A stretch of DNA of 64,000 bases, from contig NC_088338.1 of assembly GCF_036884655.1 (NCBI RefSeq), forward strand, positions 5,739,501 to 5,803,500, read 5' to 3'. Origin of the DNA: Musa acuminata AAA Group. Its lineage: Eukaryota; Streptophyta; Magnoliopsida; Zingiberales; Musaceae. A program made the position numbers and the translations under genes. How positions within the stretch are numbered: the first letter of the stretch is position 1; every line of letters begins with the position of its first letter. Positions 37,001 to 49,547 of the stretch are shown here, one piece after another. The notes under the pieces are model-generated. The model saw only the letters and a program-made list of their open reading frames with translations, did no database searches and was not told the origin of the DNA.

Positions 37001-40000
37001 CCGGTGTCGTGGTACTTAAGCTGCACAATCAAAATGATGCAATCAGTCACTCTCAAATTTAGCCTAATCCACAAACAGCAAGCTGTGATAGTTGTTTGTG
37101 ATAGAGACATGTCTTGCACCCCTCAGTAATCTCAATGTAGATGCTAATAACATGAAATTAAATTGTGTTCCCATTTACCCAAGGAGCCGGCAGAACACGA
37201 GCCTCAACTGATGCAAGTCTCTCACTGATCCTGATCCCGAATTCTCTAGCATAAGGATCTTCATGGTATGCATTGTGATGAACTGTCTGTAAAAGAATGA
37301 CGAGTGAAATACAATAATCATTATGAATGTTCTAAATTCCTTTTAGACATACATAGCAGTTTCATTCTGTATCTATACAGGTTTCTAAACATAGAGTAGA
37401 GTTCAATGGTGACTCATGAACAAGTAACGCAATATGAATAACTAAATGAAAATAAATGAAAGAATATCATCATGTATGACTGGTAATCTTCATCAAAACC
37501 CATAGGGTCTGATTTAATCTCATTTAACCCAAATCTTCACTTGTCGTGTCTGTGCTAGGAATCTGAGCTGGAAGCAAGTCAAAACAAGCTCAGGTCAAAC
37601 ATATGTCACCTTACCATTTGTTTCAGTAACCCAAATACAGGGATGAAAAAGGAAAACACTGAGAATTTATGCATTAATTTGGTGGTGCTCTGATATTGAT
37701 TATAAGAAACAAAAGCCACAGAAAATGAGGATAGCCCAACCCCACTCACAGTATCTCTCACCCTTTAATGGGCTCACTTTGCGAACATGCAATTGAGAGT
37801 TCACTATCACCTCTCCTATTTTTCCGAAGGGTTATCTAACAGTGTCCTGTACCTGAACCAAACACTACCTTTGGCTTAAATGCAACTCAATTCAACCAAC
37901 TATAAACAATTTGCAAACTGCCTGGCTCCATCAGCCTGCCAAACCCAGGCCCAATTCTTAGCAGCAAGGTTTTGCTGAGCAGCAACAGATCTTGTTGGAA
38001 AATCAAGTCATAAGTACCATTATTATTACTATCCTACCCTCCCATTCCACATGTGACCCCACATAATGGAATTATCCCAGCCCATTCACAGCTCTATGCC
38101 ATGCGAACCACACCATCCAAACGTAGTATGAAAATGAAAACTGAAAGTACAGTAGGTCAGGGGTTCTGACGGAAGAAAGAAAATAACGATAAAGAAGTAG
38201 AATGCAAGAAAAAGTTGTCCTCCAACATCAAGAGCTAAAATTCAGCCTTTGCAACTTGAGAAAAATGTACAGAGACTTGAAGTAACCTAAACATTCTTGG
38301 CATATTGCATAAAGACCTTGAGTTGTGAGGGTTCCAAGTGGTGCAGTTGACAATGATGATGAACTTAGTTTTGAACTGTGGTTCTATAACTAAAGATTCT
38401 GAAAGACAAGAAAAGATAATGAAAAGCATAATCATTGAGGTGAAAATAAATAACCTGTATGATGTCAAGCTCCCGATCTCGAGGAAGTTGGCATGTCACC
38501 TTTAGAAGAGCAGTGATTTGCTTCTCATTCAACCTCTTAGAATATCTCTGCCCCTCCACAATCTTGCATACCTACAAACAATTATAAAAATTGAACATGC
38601 ATTTTTGAAGGTCTAAAACTTTATAAGCACAACACTAAACTTAAAATATAGATCAAATGAATATATATAAATATATAGATGAAATGCATCATACAAGACA
38701 AAAAGCATATTATAATAACAATAGCTCACTTCCATGGGTAAATAATTTGGCCTCTGTTGATTTCCAACTTGCAAGCAAGGCAAACTCAAGTGTTGGATGG
38801 CAAAACCATAAGTCTCTTGGAAATACCGCACGACAGACTTCATTGTACCTCTTTCATCAACATGGAAACTGCCATTCCAAAAATTCCAGGACAAAATTTG
38901 AAATGTATAAGAATCATCGCAGAAATCAATATATAAACAGTGTTTTCATGATAATTTAACAGTGTCTTTTGCATAATAAAGAGGATAAAATGAACTAAAT
39001 CAATAAACACGAAAGTAGTTCCTCACGTGAGCTCCCTGGTTGCCTGTGATGTTAAACCAGATATGCGATATTTTCTGCGCATAGTGCCACGATGAGTGAC
39101 CTCAACCTTCACACCTCTTAAAGCCTTTTTTATCTGAAGTAGCATAAATAATTAAAAAGTGATATAATAGAGCTGCCATAAACTTGAACAACATTTTCAT
39201 TATTTTAAAAATAAAATGCTGGCTGACTCTGACTGAGAAAGTGCATAGCTACAAATAATCAATGAAACAGGATAAATTGAGGTGTGTGGAAGTCACAAAT
39301 ATAGGTAACACAGAAAGTGAAAGAGTTTTTTCTTAAGATACACATGAAGTAAACCAAGACAACTTTGCCTCCGCTAAAAGGATCAAAAGAAAAGACCACC
39401 TTCCAAAAAACTGTTTTTTATCACAAACTACCAAGTATGTTTGCAAATATAAGAAAAAAAGGTTCTCCATTATGAGTTCTCTCCACTACCCAGGAAAAAG
39501 AGAGGTACTCGAGAAAATAAAAAATCATTGAAACCAAACCTTCACACGGTCAGCATCAGAAAGTGGTCTTGATTGAACATCCCTATTAAGAAGCTGAGCG
39601 ACAAAGTCAATGACTGGTAGTGGCTCAATGAAAGCTGTGGAGGAAATATCTGCACCAGAAAGTAAATTTACAGGACCATACTACGAAGCAACATCTGCAC
39701 ATCAAAATAGAAACTCTAACATGCATGTGTTAAAATTAAGACCACATCAAGAATGTTTAAACCAGCCAAATGTTGTACATTTTTTTAATGCACCAGTTTA
39801 TGAGACAAGGATATGCACAAGCCTTTCTATCTCAGAAAATGAAGTAATGCTCTAGAGCACATCAAATGCGCTACATACTCATCCGTTAGTACCATATATA
39901 AAATTATTGGCCCTCTAGCAGTACAAGAAATTAAGTAAAAAGCTCAGCATAAACCAACTGAATTCTAAAAAGTGGGGAATCTATAATGTCAAACTTGTAA

Positions 40001-41961
40001 TTAGTCTACCAAGGCATAAAAAGCTAATTTTCATCTGGTAAATCATATTTTCTACATCCATCTTCTATCTTCAGAATGAATTGTGAGGTGTAAATTATTC
40101 TCTGACCTCTACAAACACAAATCAGGATATTAAATACTGCAACAGAAAATCAGGTCTCTTTTCGTGGCCACCTATGAATAATATAAAGACAACTTAATAA
40201 AAACACATAAAGCAACATAGTTGCAGAATTCTTTTCTGTCACAGACTTGCAACAAGTAAATCTGCTTCACCACAAAATCTAGAAAATATACTTTTAGTAA
40301 ATTGTATGATCACCTAATAGCCACACATGCTCTGGGTTCTCCAGATGATAAAAACCACAGATTACTTTTAGTTGCATGTTTGACTTGATTTTTTGAATAT
40401 ATTTTTCCAGCATCATTTGCCTGCCTTCTCCAATAACAGCACAGGTTCAAAAGTACCTATGGGTAAATTGAGAATCAGAGAAATGGGTTATCAGTACCGA
40501 TATTTAGAGAGAGGCCCATCTGTGTTGGACGAATGCTCTGATAGAAACCTGGCCAACTTTCTAGTCCCTCGCCAAGTTGTTTCCTTGTCCCTATATCAGG
40601 TGAATAAAAGGACCGACCAACTGGCACATATCTGCAGACCATAAAGAATAAATCACCTCAAATCTTTGATAATAAAAATATTGAATCAATTACCATGGTA
40701 TAGAGGCACTATTTATTACCTTGCAGTAGGAAGTTCACCAAGCACAATATCGAGAACTTGCAATGCTTCTTGGGGAGCATCAGCCTGCCTCCCGGCTAGA
40801 AACATCTCAAGACGGTGTAGGTTGACACGAGCTGCTAACTTGATAACAACCCGAAACGTCCTATGTCGCCTGCAAGATGAAAATATATATTAATGGATCG
40901 TACCACCACCAAAATTAAATAAAAAACAGGCATATCAATGGATCAAATAGAAGACCTTTCCATGCCCGACCCATCATCCTCATTGTCTAGACTGATATGA
41001 AACTCTCTAGATGTGAATGGCAATGGGCCAGCTGTATAAAGACTCTTCCTGCCATCATACACTGGAAGACGTCCTCCCAGATAAGCTTCCCTATATAATT
41101 TGACTAGATGTTCCATCAAAGCACGATTGACACCACGTGATGTAGCTTCAGGCATAATTGATACCTAATGAAGTAATTAACCATCACAGGATAATATTAA
41201 GGCATGAGAAAGAGGCACATACATATTAAACCATTATTCGAGACGGAACAGGGAAAACTCACATCATACTGGTGAAGGTCTTTGTCAGGTAGTTCAGCAA
41301 CAAAGTGATTTGCCTTCACCACACATTTGATGCCAAAGGTACCTTTACCAGGGCGCACTGGAAATCTCATTGACTTGCTTGAAGATGCTGGCATAGGCTG
41401 GATTGCTTGACTGGAAGCTTCCCCGTGAACAGAAAGCTGTTGAAATTGTTCTGCAACATCAGTAGCAGAAAACTCTGGCTGTCGTGATGAACTGGGCTTC
41501 AATGGAGCTGCTTGGGTAGCTTGATAAGGAGATTGTGTTGCTTGGTGCAGCTCGGGAGCTGGCGGCCTTGATAGACCTGCAGCTGAGGGGCCAGACCCAC
41601 GTCCTCCAGAAACACCACGGCCACCCCGGCGTCCACCATACTGTTGCTGAGGCGGCATTCCACCTCTGGGCTGAGAACTACCCCGGCCCTGATACTGAGA
41701 TGGTGCACCTGGCTGCTGAGCATCATGAGGTTGTGGTCGGCCACCTCGACTTTGGTAATATCTCCTGCCACCACGACCACCTTGCTGGGTTTGTTGAGGA
41801 CTGGATGGAGCCCAACCCCTTCCTGCAGCACCTCCCTGCTGCTGTGGAGCAGGACCCCTATCTGATGGCCACTGGGGTTCTGCTCGTGCACTGTTGCCAC
41901 CTGTCTCGTGAGATTCTGAGCTCTCACCAGCAGAACCTTCGGTTCTGTGTTTTCTCACCAT
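34056..41961 (-). CDS. AGO1: ARGONAUTE1 (AGO1), 22 coding exons
   Basis: Exons in order: 41263-41961, 40956-41164, 40720-40869, 40498-40631, 39540-39649, 39027-39133, 38730-38868, 38455-38571, 37179-37286, 36949-37020, 36324-36446, 36077-36242, 35809-35930, 35598-35735, 35388-35530, 35214-35276, 35073-35136, 34861-34996, 34668-34741, 34459-34553, 34334-34365, 34056-34261; 1,068 aa. AGO1 is the slicer that loads microRNAs and cleaves target mRNAs. Residues 1 to about 180 are G/Q/R-rich. Then come the N domain ([20 protein letters not shown]), PAZ (about 400-510), MID and PIWI (about 700-1020). The catalytic tetrad is complete: D782 (GADVTHP), E823 (HRQELIQD), D868 (RDGVSEGQ) and H1008 (YYAHLA). 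The C-terminus KRVMFYC is typical. The start MVRK matches plant AGO1. The mRNA carries a miR168 site, so feedback control is expected. A leader intron precedes the ATG. Confidence 0.97.
41538..41558 (-). promoter_or_regulatory. miR168 target site in AGO1 exon 1
   Basis: The mRNA strand (minus) reads CCCGAGCTGCACCAAGC at its core, over codons 135-141 (A-P-E-L-H-Q-A). Compared with miR168 as known in plants, it pairs along positions 3-13 and 15-20, with the G:G mismatch at position 14 and a mismatch at position 2 that are classic for the AGO1-miR168 duplex. This supports AGO1 autoregulation through its own microRNA. Confidence 0.88.
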
Positions 41962-41969
41962 GTCATCAG

Positions 41970-44288
41970 CTGCATAAGGATGTCATCTATGAACTTTGGG
42001 CTTAACAATGATGAATGAAAAAGATCAAATGGAACGAATAGTAGAAAAATCTATATTCAAACTAAAAATCATAAATGGGAAGGCCCTAACTGACCGAGAC
42101 AAGCAACTTTGAAACAAAGATTCCAAAGGAAGATTCCAAATTAGAACATTGAGTACATCTGAATTGATATTTAAACGTTTTGCAGAAACAAGAGCAGATT
42201 TCAAGGGGTATTGTGTCTTATACTATAAATATGCTTCATTCGTTGAACATAATAGGTACATTGAACCATCAGGAACATACAGCGAATGGTTTCCTATGGT
42301 CAGGACAACATAGAATGATGTCCATCCTATTGGTTTTTCCTTCAACAACCAGAAACCTGGATCTATTTATAAAATAGATGGACTCCAATGTTGAAAAGGG
42401 ACAAAAATCAAAGAAGATTTGCTAAACTAAAAAAGGCAGGAATTGCACATATTTGGCATATATTATGCGAAAGCAATAAGCACCTATGGAGGACATTAAC
42501 AGCATACCTGTACATGATTACAAAATCCTATAAAATAACAGTATAAGGAAGTTTCCAAATTAGCAAATTGAGTACATCTGAAATGATATTTAAATTTTTC
42601 ACAGAAACAGGAGCAGATTTCAATGGGTAGTGTATCTTATAATTTAAGTACGCTTCATTCGTTGAACATAATGGGTACATTGAACCATCAGGAACATGCA
42701 GCGAATAGTTTCCCATGGTCTGGACAACATAGAAATAAATGATGCCTATCCTATTGGTTTTGCCTTCAACAACCAGAAAACTGGATGAATCTAATATTGG
42801 AAAAAGATGAAAATAAAAAGGATTCAGTAAACTAAAGTTCAGCAGCATGACACAAATTGGCATATATCTCAAGTTGAAGCAACAAGCACCATATGGGGGA
42901 TGTTGATGGCATGAACACCAATAAATGATTACAGAATCATAGAAAATACAGTACAAGGAAGATTCCAAATTAGCACATGGAATACATCTGAAATAATATT
43001 AAAAGGTTTCACAGAAACAGCAACAAATTTTAAGGGATACTGTATCGTATCTTTTGAAAATGCTTCATTCGCTGAACATAATGGGTGCATTGAACCATTG
43101 AAGGGAACTGTTTTCTATAGTCTGGACAACATAGAAATGCTAATTGCATAAACTATAAAATGGATAAGATCAATAGCTATAAATTTGGAATCTTCGACGG
43201 CAAGTCCAAATCCTAAAATTTTAAAACTTGAGGATGCGTAAACTATGCGACTTATAAGGATCTATTTTCTATAATGCAAGAACTTAACAGTACAAAATGC
43301 TTTGTGATTTATTCAGAACATAAATTAAACAATTTAAAATAGAAATTGTGCATCGAGGTTCTAAAACATCATTACTTAACCCATAAAGGCATCTAACTAA
43401 GTCGAACTGTCAATTCTCATACATGTGGAACAACAGATGGTAAGAAGTTGATTAAGTCTGATCCATTTGCCAGAAAAGAATGTATATGATTATCAAATAC
43501 GAAAATAACTTAAAACAGATACTTCATTTGCAACATTTAATTAACAAGTAATACATAACGAACACCACAAAAGAAACAGAAAGAGAAAGCATTCCAATGG
43601 TAAAACTACCACATATCCCAGCCTAGAGATGAAAAATAAATCACAGTAGGAAATGAATGATCATAAACTAACTGCGGAAACGAAGAGGAGACGTTATCAC
43701 ATATATGATTACACAACTAAACCAAACATAGACATTTGCATTGTGCCATAACCCTCAGGAAAAATCAAAACCAAACAAGTAAGCGGCCTGCTAAAAGATC
43801 TGTGCCCGTTTGTGCCAGAATCGCAGATCTACAGTATCAGAGACTAAATCACAGCACGTTCACCCCAGGCAACGCTCTTTCACCCTATCTGACTCCACAA
43901 AAAGGGAATCAACAAGCACACTAATTCACATCACGTTCTTCCCCAAAGAACGCTATTCTACGAGTACGACAATAACCGAATCCCAACACTAAAACCAAAA
44001 GAGTAAAGACAGAACAAAATCAGAATAATCCAAAAAAAAAAAGAGCAAGCCGAACGACGACGCATTACTTTGGACCAATCTCCACTTGACTACAGTACGC
44101 AGCGAGCTCGGTAAAGAAAGCGGAAAGAAACCGAAACAGATCGATCTTTACAAGGGTCGAACGGAAACGCCAAGAAGAAGAGACCGAACTGCTTTATCTT
44201 GGTGGCAACACCAGGGGACGACGGTGTAAATCCGCAGATTGCCCTTGGAAACCGCCTCTGGAAACCACCCCTCCTCACTGCACTTTAC
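41970..44288 (-). other. Probable AGO1 leader intron, 2.3 kb
   Basis: An acceptor (TTATGCAG, then CTGATGAC) ends nine bases before the AGO1 ATG codon, at 41970. The nearest good donor in a leader-like, GC-rich context is GCAAAG then GTAAAG at 44288. The interval has no ORF of known family, is AT-rich, and contains a tandem repeat. Inferred from splice signals only; cDNA is needed to confirm the donor. Confidence 0.55.
42131..43165. repeat. Tandem repeat (about 2.5 units of about 415 bp) in the AGO1 leader intron
   Basis: Unit 1 is 42131-42549 (419 bp), unit 2 is 42550-42959 (410 bp) and unit 3 is partial, 42960 to about 43165. Each starts with a form of AG(A/T)TTCCAAATTAG and contains GAGTACATCTGAA or a variant, TGCTTCATTCG(T/C)TGAACATAA and GGACAACATAGAA. 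Differences are scattered substitutions and small indels, so the copies are old. No TE hallmarks were seen at the edges. Confidence 0.85.
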
Positions 44289-44350
44289 CTTTGCGAAAAG
44301 AGGAAGGGAAGTGTGAGAGAGACGCCTCCACCCGTGAAAAGTGGCCAACC
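44289..44350 (-). other. Probable AGO1 noncoding leader exon (3' part)
   Basis: The minus-strand sequence just before the proposed donor is C/T-rich and leader-like (CACTTCCCTTCCTCTTTTCG). The transcription start is not located. Confidence 0.4.
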
Positions 44351-45954
44351 CGCGGGTACGTGGGGGATTTCAAACGGGCGTTAAGGCGTGGAGGAAAACG
44401 ACAAGCCCCGGCCCGACTCACCCGAGTCACCGATGACTCGTCTCGGTGCTTGGGTTAGGTCGGCAGGGCGGTGAAGCGAGAGGGCGATGTCGTGGCATCC
44501 ACCGCCCTGTGACAGGACGGGCCACCACGAGCTTTCCGACACATACCCGGCGTATGATTGGCCGCGCCGTACCGTCGGGGACCTGAGGAGGACACCTGAT
44601 CCGCTCGATGACCTCGCCCGTAAGATTCTCCTTGTAACCGGACTCGCGATCCCCCGTTGAGGGAACCTTTTGCAACTCAAAAGCGTGCTGACCGCGCGAT
44701 GGACGGCTCTGATGGCCGCCTGGATTGTGGTAACTTGGAGCGGTGGTTTTCACAGGCTTCATAAGAAGGCAGGGCGCGCACGGGTTGCGCCGGTGCTCAC
44801 CGTTGGAGGTCACGGGGCGCGAAGTGGTGCCGCGGAGCGGACGCGACACGGGTAGCGTGGTCGGCAGGACGATCGGCCACGTCGGAAGAATCGAGTGGGG
44901 CCGGCCACGAGATGCCCCCTCACGTCCCTCGTAGCCGTTATGGTTTGTTTAGGTGAGGGTACCCGTGGGTCCACGAACGGTTGACGATAGCTAAAAGTTC
45001 TGTCGCGGCTCGGCTGCAGCCACTGGAACACCGTGCAGGGATGCTTTTTGTCACGCGGCGGTGATCCGAGCCGTTGATCTCGCCAACACATTTTACTGTG
45101 ACTATGGCGCCGTCGTGGGTGATGATATTTCTCTATCAATAAATAATTAATGGAAAATTAGAGAGAAAAAAAAGAAGAAGAGAAAACAAGAGTAGTGATG
45201 CATGGTTGGAAATAAAATTTTATTCCTAAAATTTAATTAAAATAATATTTTTTTAGTTGAATTAATAATAGTATATCATAGAGAACTCAACCAAAAAATA
45301 TTTATGTAGCTGATTCGAAATAATTAAGATATTATGATTTGTTACTATTGGATTTATTCTAACATATCACCCAATTAAATAATAGCATAATGATCAAATA
45401 TAATGATGTTTGATACTCACTTGTTTATTGATGTTCCCTAATCAAAAGAATTATTCCAAAAAAAAAAAAGATATATTGACTATGTTCCATAGTATCATTT
45501 TTAGTGTTCTTGTTCGTTTATAAGAATTCATGGAACCACCATACAAATGAGGAAGCGTTATCATAGCATCTTTGTTGTTATTTTATTTCTAGAATTATTT
45601 GTTGGGTAAGGTTCACATAAAGAAAACATAAACTCTAATAGAACAAAGACTTTTCTCTAACACAATACATTTTTTATTTTTTTGAATTGTTTTTTAATCA
45701 TCAATTAGTGCCTTGAGATTTTCCCACTACAAGCTTTTAATTTCATCAACTAGGGATCCAAAAGTAAGACCTTTGATGAAAATAATTCTTTTAGTGATTT
45801 TATTTTCATGGATGAAATTTATTAGTGACAATATATTGTGACTTTAAGTGATGAAAATTTGGCTTAATTATCTCCACAATATATACTATCTCAATCCATG
45901 AAGCCATGAAGCTACCATTCTTCTAACTTTGTTTCTTCCGAGATGTATATCGAT

Positions 45955-45983
45955 ATAATAATGATAATAATAATAATAATAAT
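45955..45983. repeat. AAT trinucleotide repeat
   Basis: About nine ATA/AAT units with one G interruption in AT-rich intergenic DNA. Confidence 0.8.
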
Positions 45984-46559
45984 TGTCGGGAATTAAGATC
46001 CTCTATTGAGAATTAAACGATGTGCATATCCCTAAGTTGGATTGGATGATTTAATAAAAAATAAAAAAGCTATATGATAAATAATGTTTATAATAAAAAA
46101 ACTTATAATTGGATAAGATATGAATGGTCATATAAGAAAAACATATAGTGAATATAAAAAATATATATAAGGGCTTTAGTTGTGAGAATAGAAATGAATA
46201 TGATAATATAATTTTATATTTTATAATTTTATATGATTTTATAATTATAAATGCTCACCTTAAGAAGAGATATAAATATTTAATTACTTATAAGAGTGAT
46301 CATAATTATAATTAAATAGATTTTTTTCTCACTAAAAAGGGTAGATAAAGTTATTTGTAAGAATTATAAAGTTATACATAGTAAAAGTTTGATGAATCAA
46401 CGAAGGATGACTTTATTGATGAAAATGAAAAAAGAAAAAGATAGTAAAAAATATTACTAGACTAGATGATAGAATTTAAAATATTATAACATAAATAATT
46501 TTAATAATAAGATAAAAGTGAGATAACTTGGAACTTAGACGAGGATAAGAACAATATTG

Positions 46560-46830
46560 TTTGAATTACGATGGCTAACAAGATTAAGAGCTTAATAAAA
46601 AAGATTCTTAGTAAAACTAAATGTAGAGGTATAACTTTAGGAGATAATACGTAGTGGTGTGAGGAATATTTAAAAATAATTTTTACTAAAAAATCATGTT
46701 TTAAAGATTAATAAAATTATATAAATAAAAAATTAAAAAGATATAAAGAATCTAAAAAAATAGTTAGTATGGTAAGATATAAATCTCATGATAATTTTTA
46801 TAATAAATTAGGTACTAAATATTATGAAAA

Positions 46831-46884
<54 letters not shown>

Positions 46885-48530
46885 AATTACGAAAGTCAAA
46901 GAAAGAAAATGTAAGGATTTAGATAATATTAAATGCATTAAAACTGAAGATCAACAATACTTATTGATGATAATGATATTACGAAAAGGTAAAAAGTTTA
47001 TTTTTTTTATAAATTATTTAATAAATATTTGATATAACAATTAGATTTAATGATAAATAATAATAAAAATTTTAATAATTATATATTTACTCATAAAATT
47101 AGAGCTAATGAAATAAAAAACATATTAAAGAAGATAAAAATAGTTAAGAGTCTAGGTTCTAGGTTCTGATAATAACCTTATTAAGGTCTAAAAAAAGTTA
47201 AGCGATAAGAGTAGCTTAGTTAACTAGCTTGTTTAATAAAATCATGAGATTTGGAAGGATATATGATGAATGGAGAAAGAGTCTTTTTAGTGTCAATTTA
47301 TAAAAATAAGGATGACATATAAAATTGTTCAAATTACAGAGGAATTAAAATCATTAGCTATTCTATGATATTTTAGAAAAGAGTTATTAAAAATAGGATA
47401 AGGCTTCAAATAAAAATATTTGAAATCAATTTGATTTTATGCCCAGAAGATCAATTACAATTATTAAAATAATTAGTGAAAAAAGTATAGGGAGAAAAAA
47501 AAAGATTTACATATAACTTTTTTTTGACTTCAAGAAAGCCTATAATTGGGTTCTTAAAGATTTATTATGGAAGGTTTTAGATCCACTATATTAATATTAT
47601 TAAATATATGAATACTAGTATTAGAACTATAGGGAGTATGTTTAGTGAGTTTTATATGATTACACTAAGGATCTATATTAATTTTTTATATTTTTACATT
47701 GATAATGGATGAACGTACTAGTCACTTACATGATAGACCTTCATGGTGTATATTATTTGATGATGATATTATCTTGTTAATAAGGGCATAAGTAAAATTA
47801 ATTATAATTTTGAGTTATAAAAGTAACTATTAGAAACTAAAGGTTTTAGAGTATAGTGTTCTAGAAATAGATAAAATAATATAATTAAATTTGATGAATA
47901 AAAAGTATCTTTTAAGTAAAAATTTTATGTATTTTAGTTTAATTATTCAATAAGATTGAGATATCAATAAAAATATTATTCATAGAGTAAAAACATGATA
48001 GTTAAAATGGCAAGAGGCATTAGGAGTCTTATGTGATTATCGAATATGATTAAAATAAAAAAATACAAAAATAATTATAAGATAATAATTCTTTATGGAT
48101 CCGAGTGTTGGGCAATTGAGAAATATCATATATAAAAAAATTATGTATATGAGAATATTAAGATGGGTGTGTGGAGTTACTAAGAAAGATAGGAAAAGAA
48201 GTACTTTCATTTATGAATAATTATGTATCACTTTGATAAAGAATAATTTAAAAGAAAATCATTTAAGATAATATAGATATCTGCTGAGAAGACTTTTAGA
48301 TACGATACAATAGTTAAAAGAGGTGAAATAACTAATATTAGTGATACGAGAAGAGATAGAGGAAGACCTAAAAAAATTTAATAGAAACTATAGATAAAAA
48401 ATTTAAGAACTTTGAATTTAATTGAACATATGATTTCTTAATATCACAAAAAGATCTATGTAATCAACCTTAAATAGTTGAGACTTATGACTTTATTATT
48501 AATGTTATATTATAAATTAAATGATAAGTA
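46560..48530 (+). pseudogene. Decayed LINE reverse transcriptase
   Basis: In broken plus-strand frames the order of a plant LINE polymerase is preserved: FYNKLGTKYYEKD (46797-46835), KVKERKCKDLDNIKCIKTED (about 46890-46955), SIYKNKDDI and NCSNYRGIKIIS (47290-47360), DFKKAYN (RT motif, 47526), WCILFDDDIILL (RT catalytic box, A to D change, 47744-47779), YGSECWAIEK (48094) and a C-terminal RTLNLIEHM-like block (about 48400). More than a dozen stops break it, many at positions where CAA, CAG or TGG would be expected. The 5' end and endonuclease domain were not located. An AT microsatellite has grown inside it. Confidence 0.8.
46832..46882. repeat. AT microsatellite inside the LINE relic
   Basis: About 25 AT units interrupting the reverse transcriptase frame without shifting it; the frame resumes as QITKVKERK. 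Confidence 0.95.
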
Positions 48531-49429
48531 TGCACCACATCCCTATCATCCAATTATTTATAGCAGGAGTGAGCGTTGAGTTCTAATAGTTCATTTACCA
48601 ATTTATAGAACTAACATCATGGAAACGGGTTGTTTCATGCTATTATCATATTTTACATGTCAAAAAAATTTATATTGTCTACCTTCACACTCATTGTTCT
48701 AAAAAGTAAAAGAGGGGGAAAAAAAAAAAGAGTGAGGTAGAAGAGGACAATCGTTACGGAAGAGGACAAATGATCGAGCATCGTGGTGTGGCGGAGGCAA
48801 TAAACAAAAAAGGAATGACGATATCACCTCATGGTAGGTCACAGATAATGATGAGAAAGGATAAGTACATTTATAAGATTTCAAAAAAATAATATTATTA
48901 TTTGAGAAAAACAAGAATATAAGCATCATATAGGAGAAAAATAGAAAAATCACCCTTTTATATTTATAGAGGAGGACAAAAAAAAAAAAGGAACTAAATC
49001 AACTATTGAGAGTTATTAACTATTACTTTTTCAATAAAAAACAAAAAAAAACAAAATTAAAGGAAAACCACCGAACCAAAAACTCAAGTTCTTAAGACCA
49101 ATCTCAATCTCCAAAGGAAATGCGATAAAGACAATAAGTATTCCTGACATGATTTGCTACTTAGTTTCTCTCTCTCTCCCTCTCAAACCAATAAAATAAC
49201 TTCAAAATTATATACGAGACGACAAATAATCCTGCCAATGTTCAGAACTGCCTCTCTGTGGGCAGCATAAAATCTTTCAATTATTGACATATATTTACAA
49301 CTAGAAAAGAAATATAACATACATCAGTATGCCAAAGGATACGAAGACTGTTACTTTTTTTTTATTATTGGTAAAAATATCTCAAAATAATACACACACA
49401 AGCAAAAGGGTGCATTGCCAAAGGCACAG

Positions 49430-49492
49430 CCATTTTGGGCCGTGATGGGCCGTTGTCGGATGTTGAATCTGGGCCTCCGTCTACTATAAAAG
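49430..49492 (+). promoter_or_regulatory. Promoter of the canopy-like gene: three TGGGCC boxes and a TATA box
   Basis: TGGGCC occurs at 49436-49441, 49446-49451 and 49470-49475, and TATAAAAG at 49485-49492, 56 bp before the ATG. TGGGCY (site II) boxes bind TCP factors and are typical of housekeeping plant promoters. Position relative to the ATG is right; the leader would be short, about 25-30 nt. Confidence 0.7.
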
Positions 49493-49547
49493 ACAGCTCT
49501 GGATCACACCACGCCCGTTTCCGAACATCAAGTGATCGCGGAGCTCC

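Larger units (their letters stand above)
44351..49547. other. Interval between AGO1 and the canopy-like gene
   Basis: 44.35-45.12 kb is GC-rich AGO1 upstream sequence with chance ORFs only. 45.15-46.5 kb is very AT-rich with an ATA/ATT repeat. 46.5-48.5 kb holds a decayed LINE. 48.5-49.4 kb is AT-rich with nothing recognised. 49.43-49.54 kb is the promoter of the next gene. Confidence 0.6.

Noticed and set aside
44427..44849. 140-codon minus-strand ORF upstream of AGO1
   Set aside because: Open because of GC richness; no recognisable motif and overlapping ORFs in other frames.
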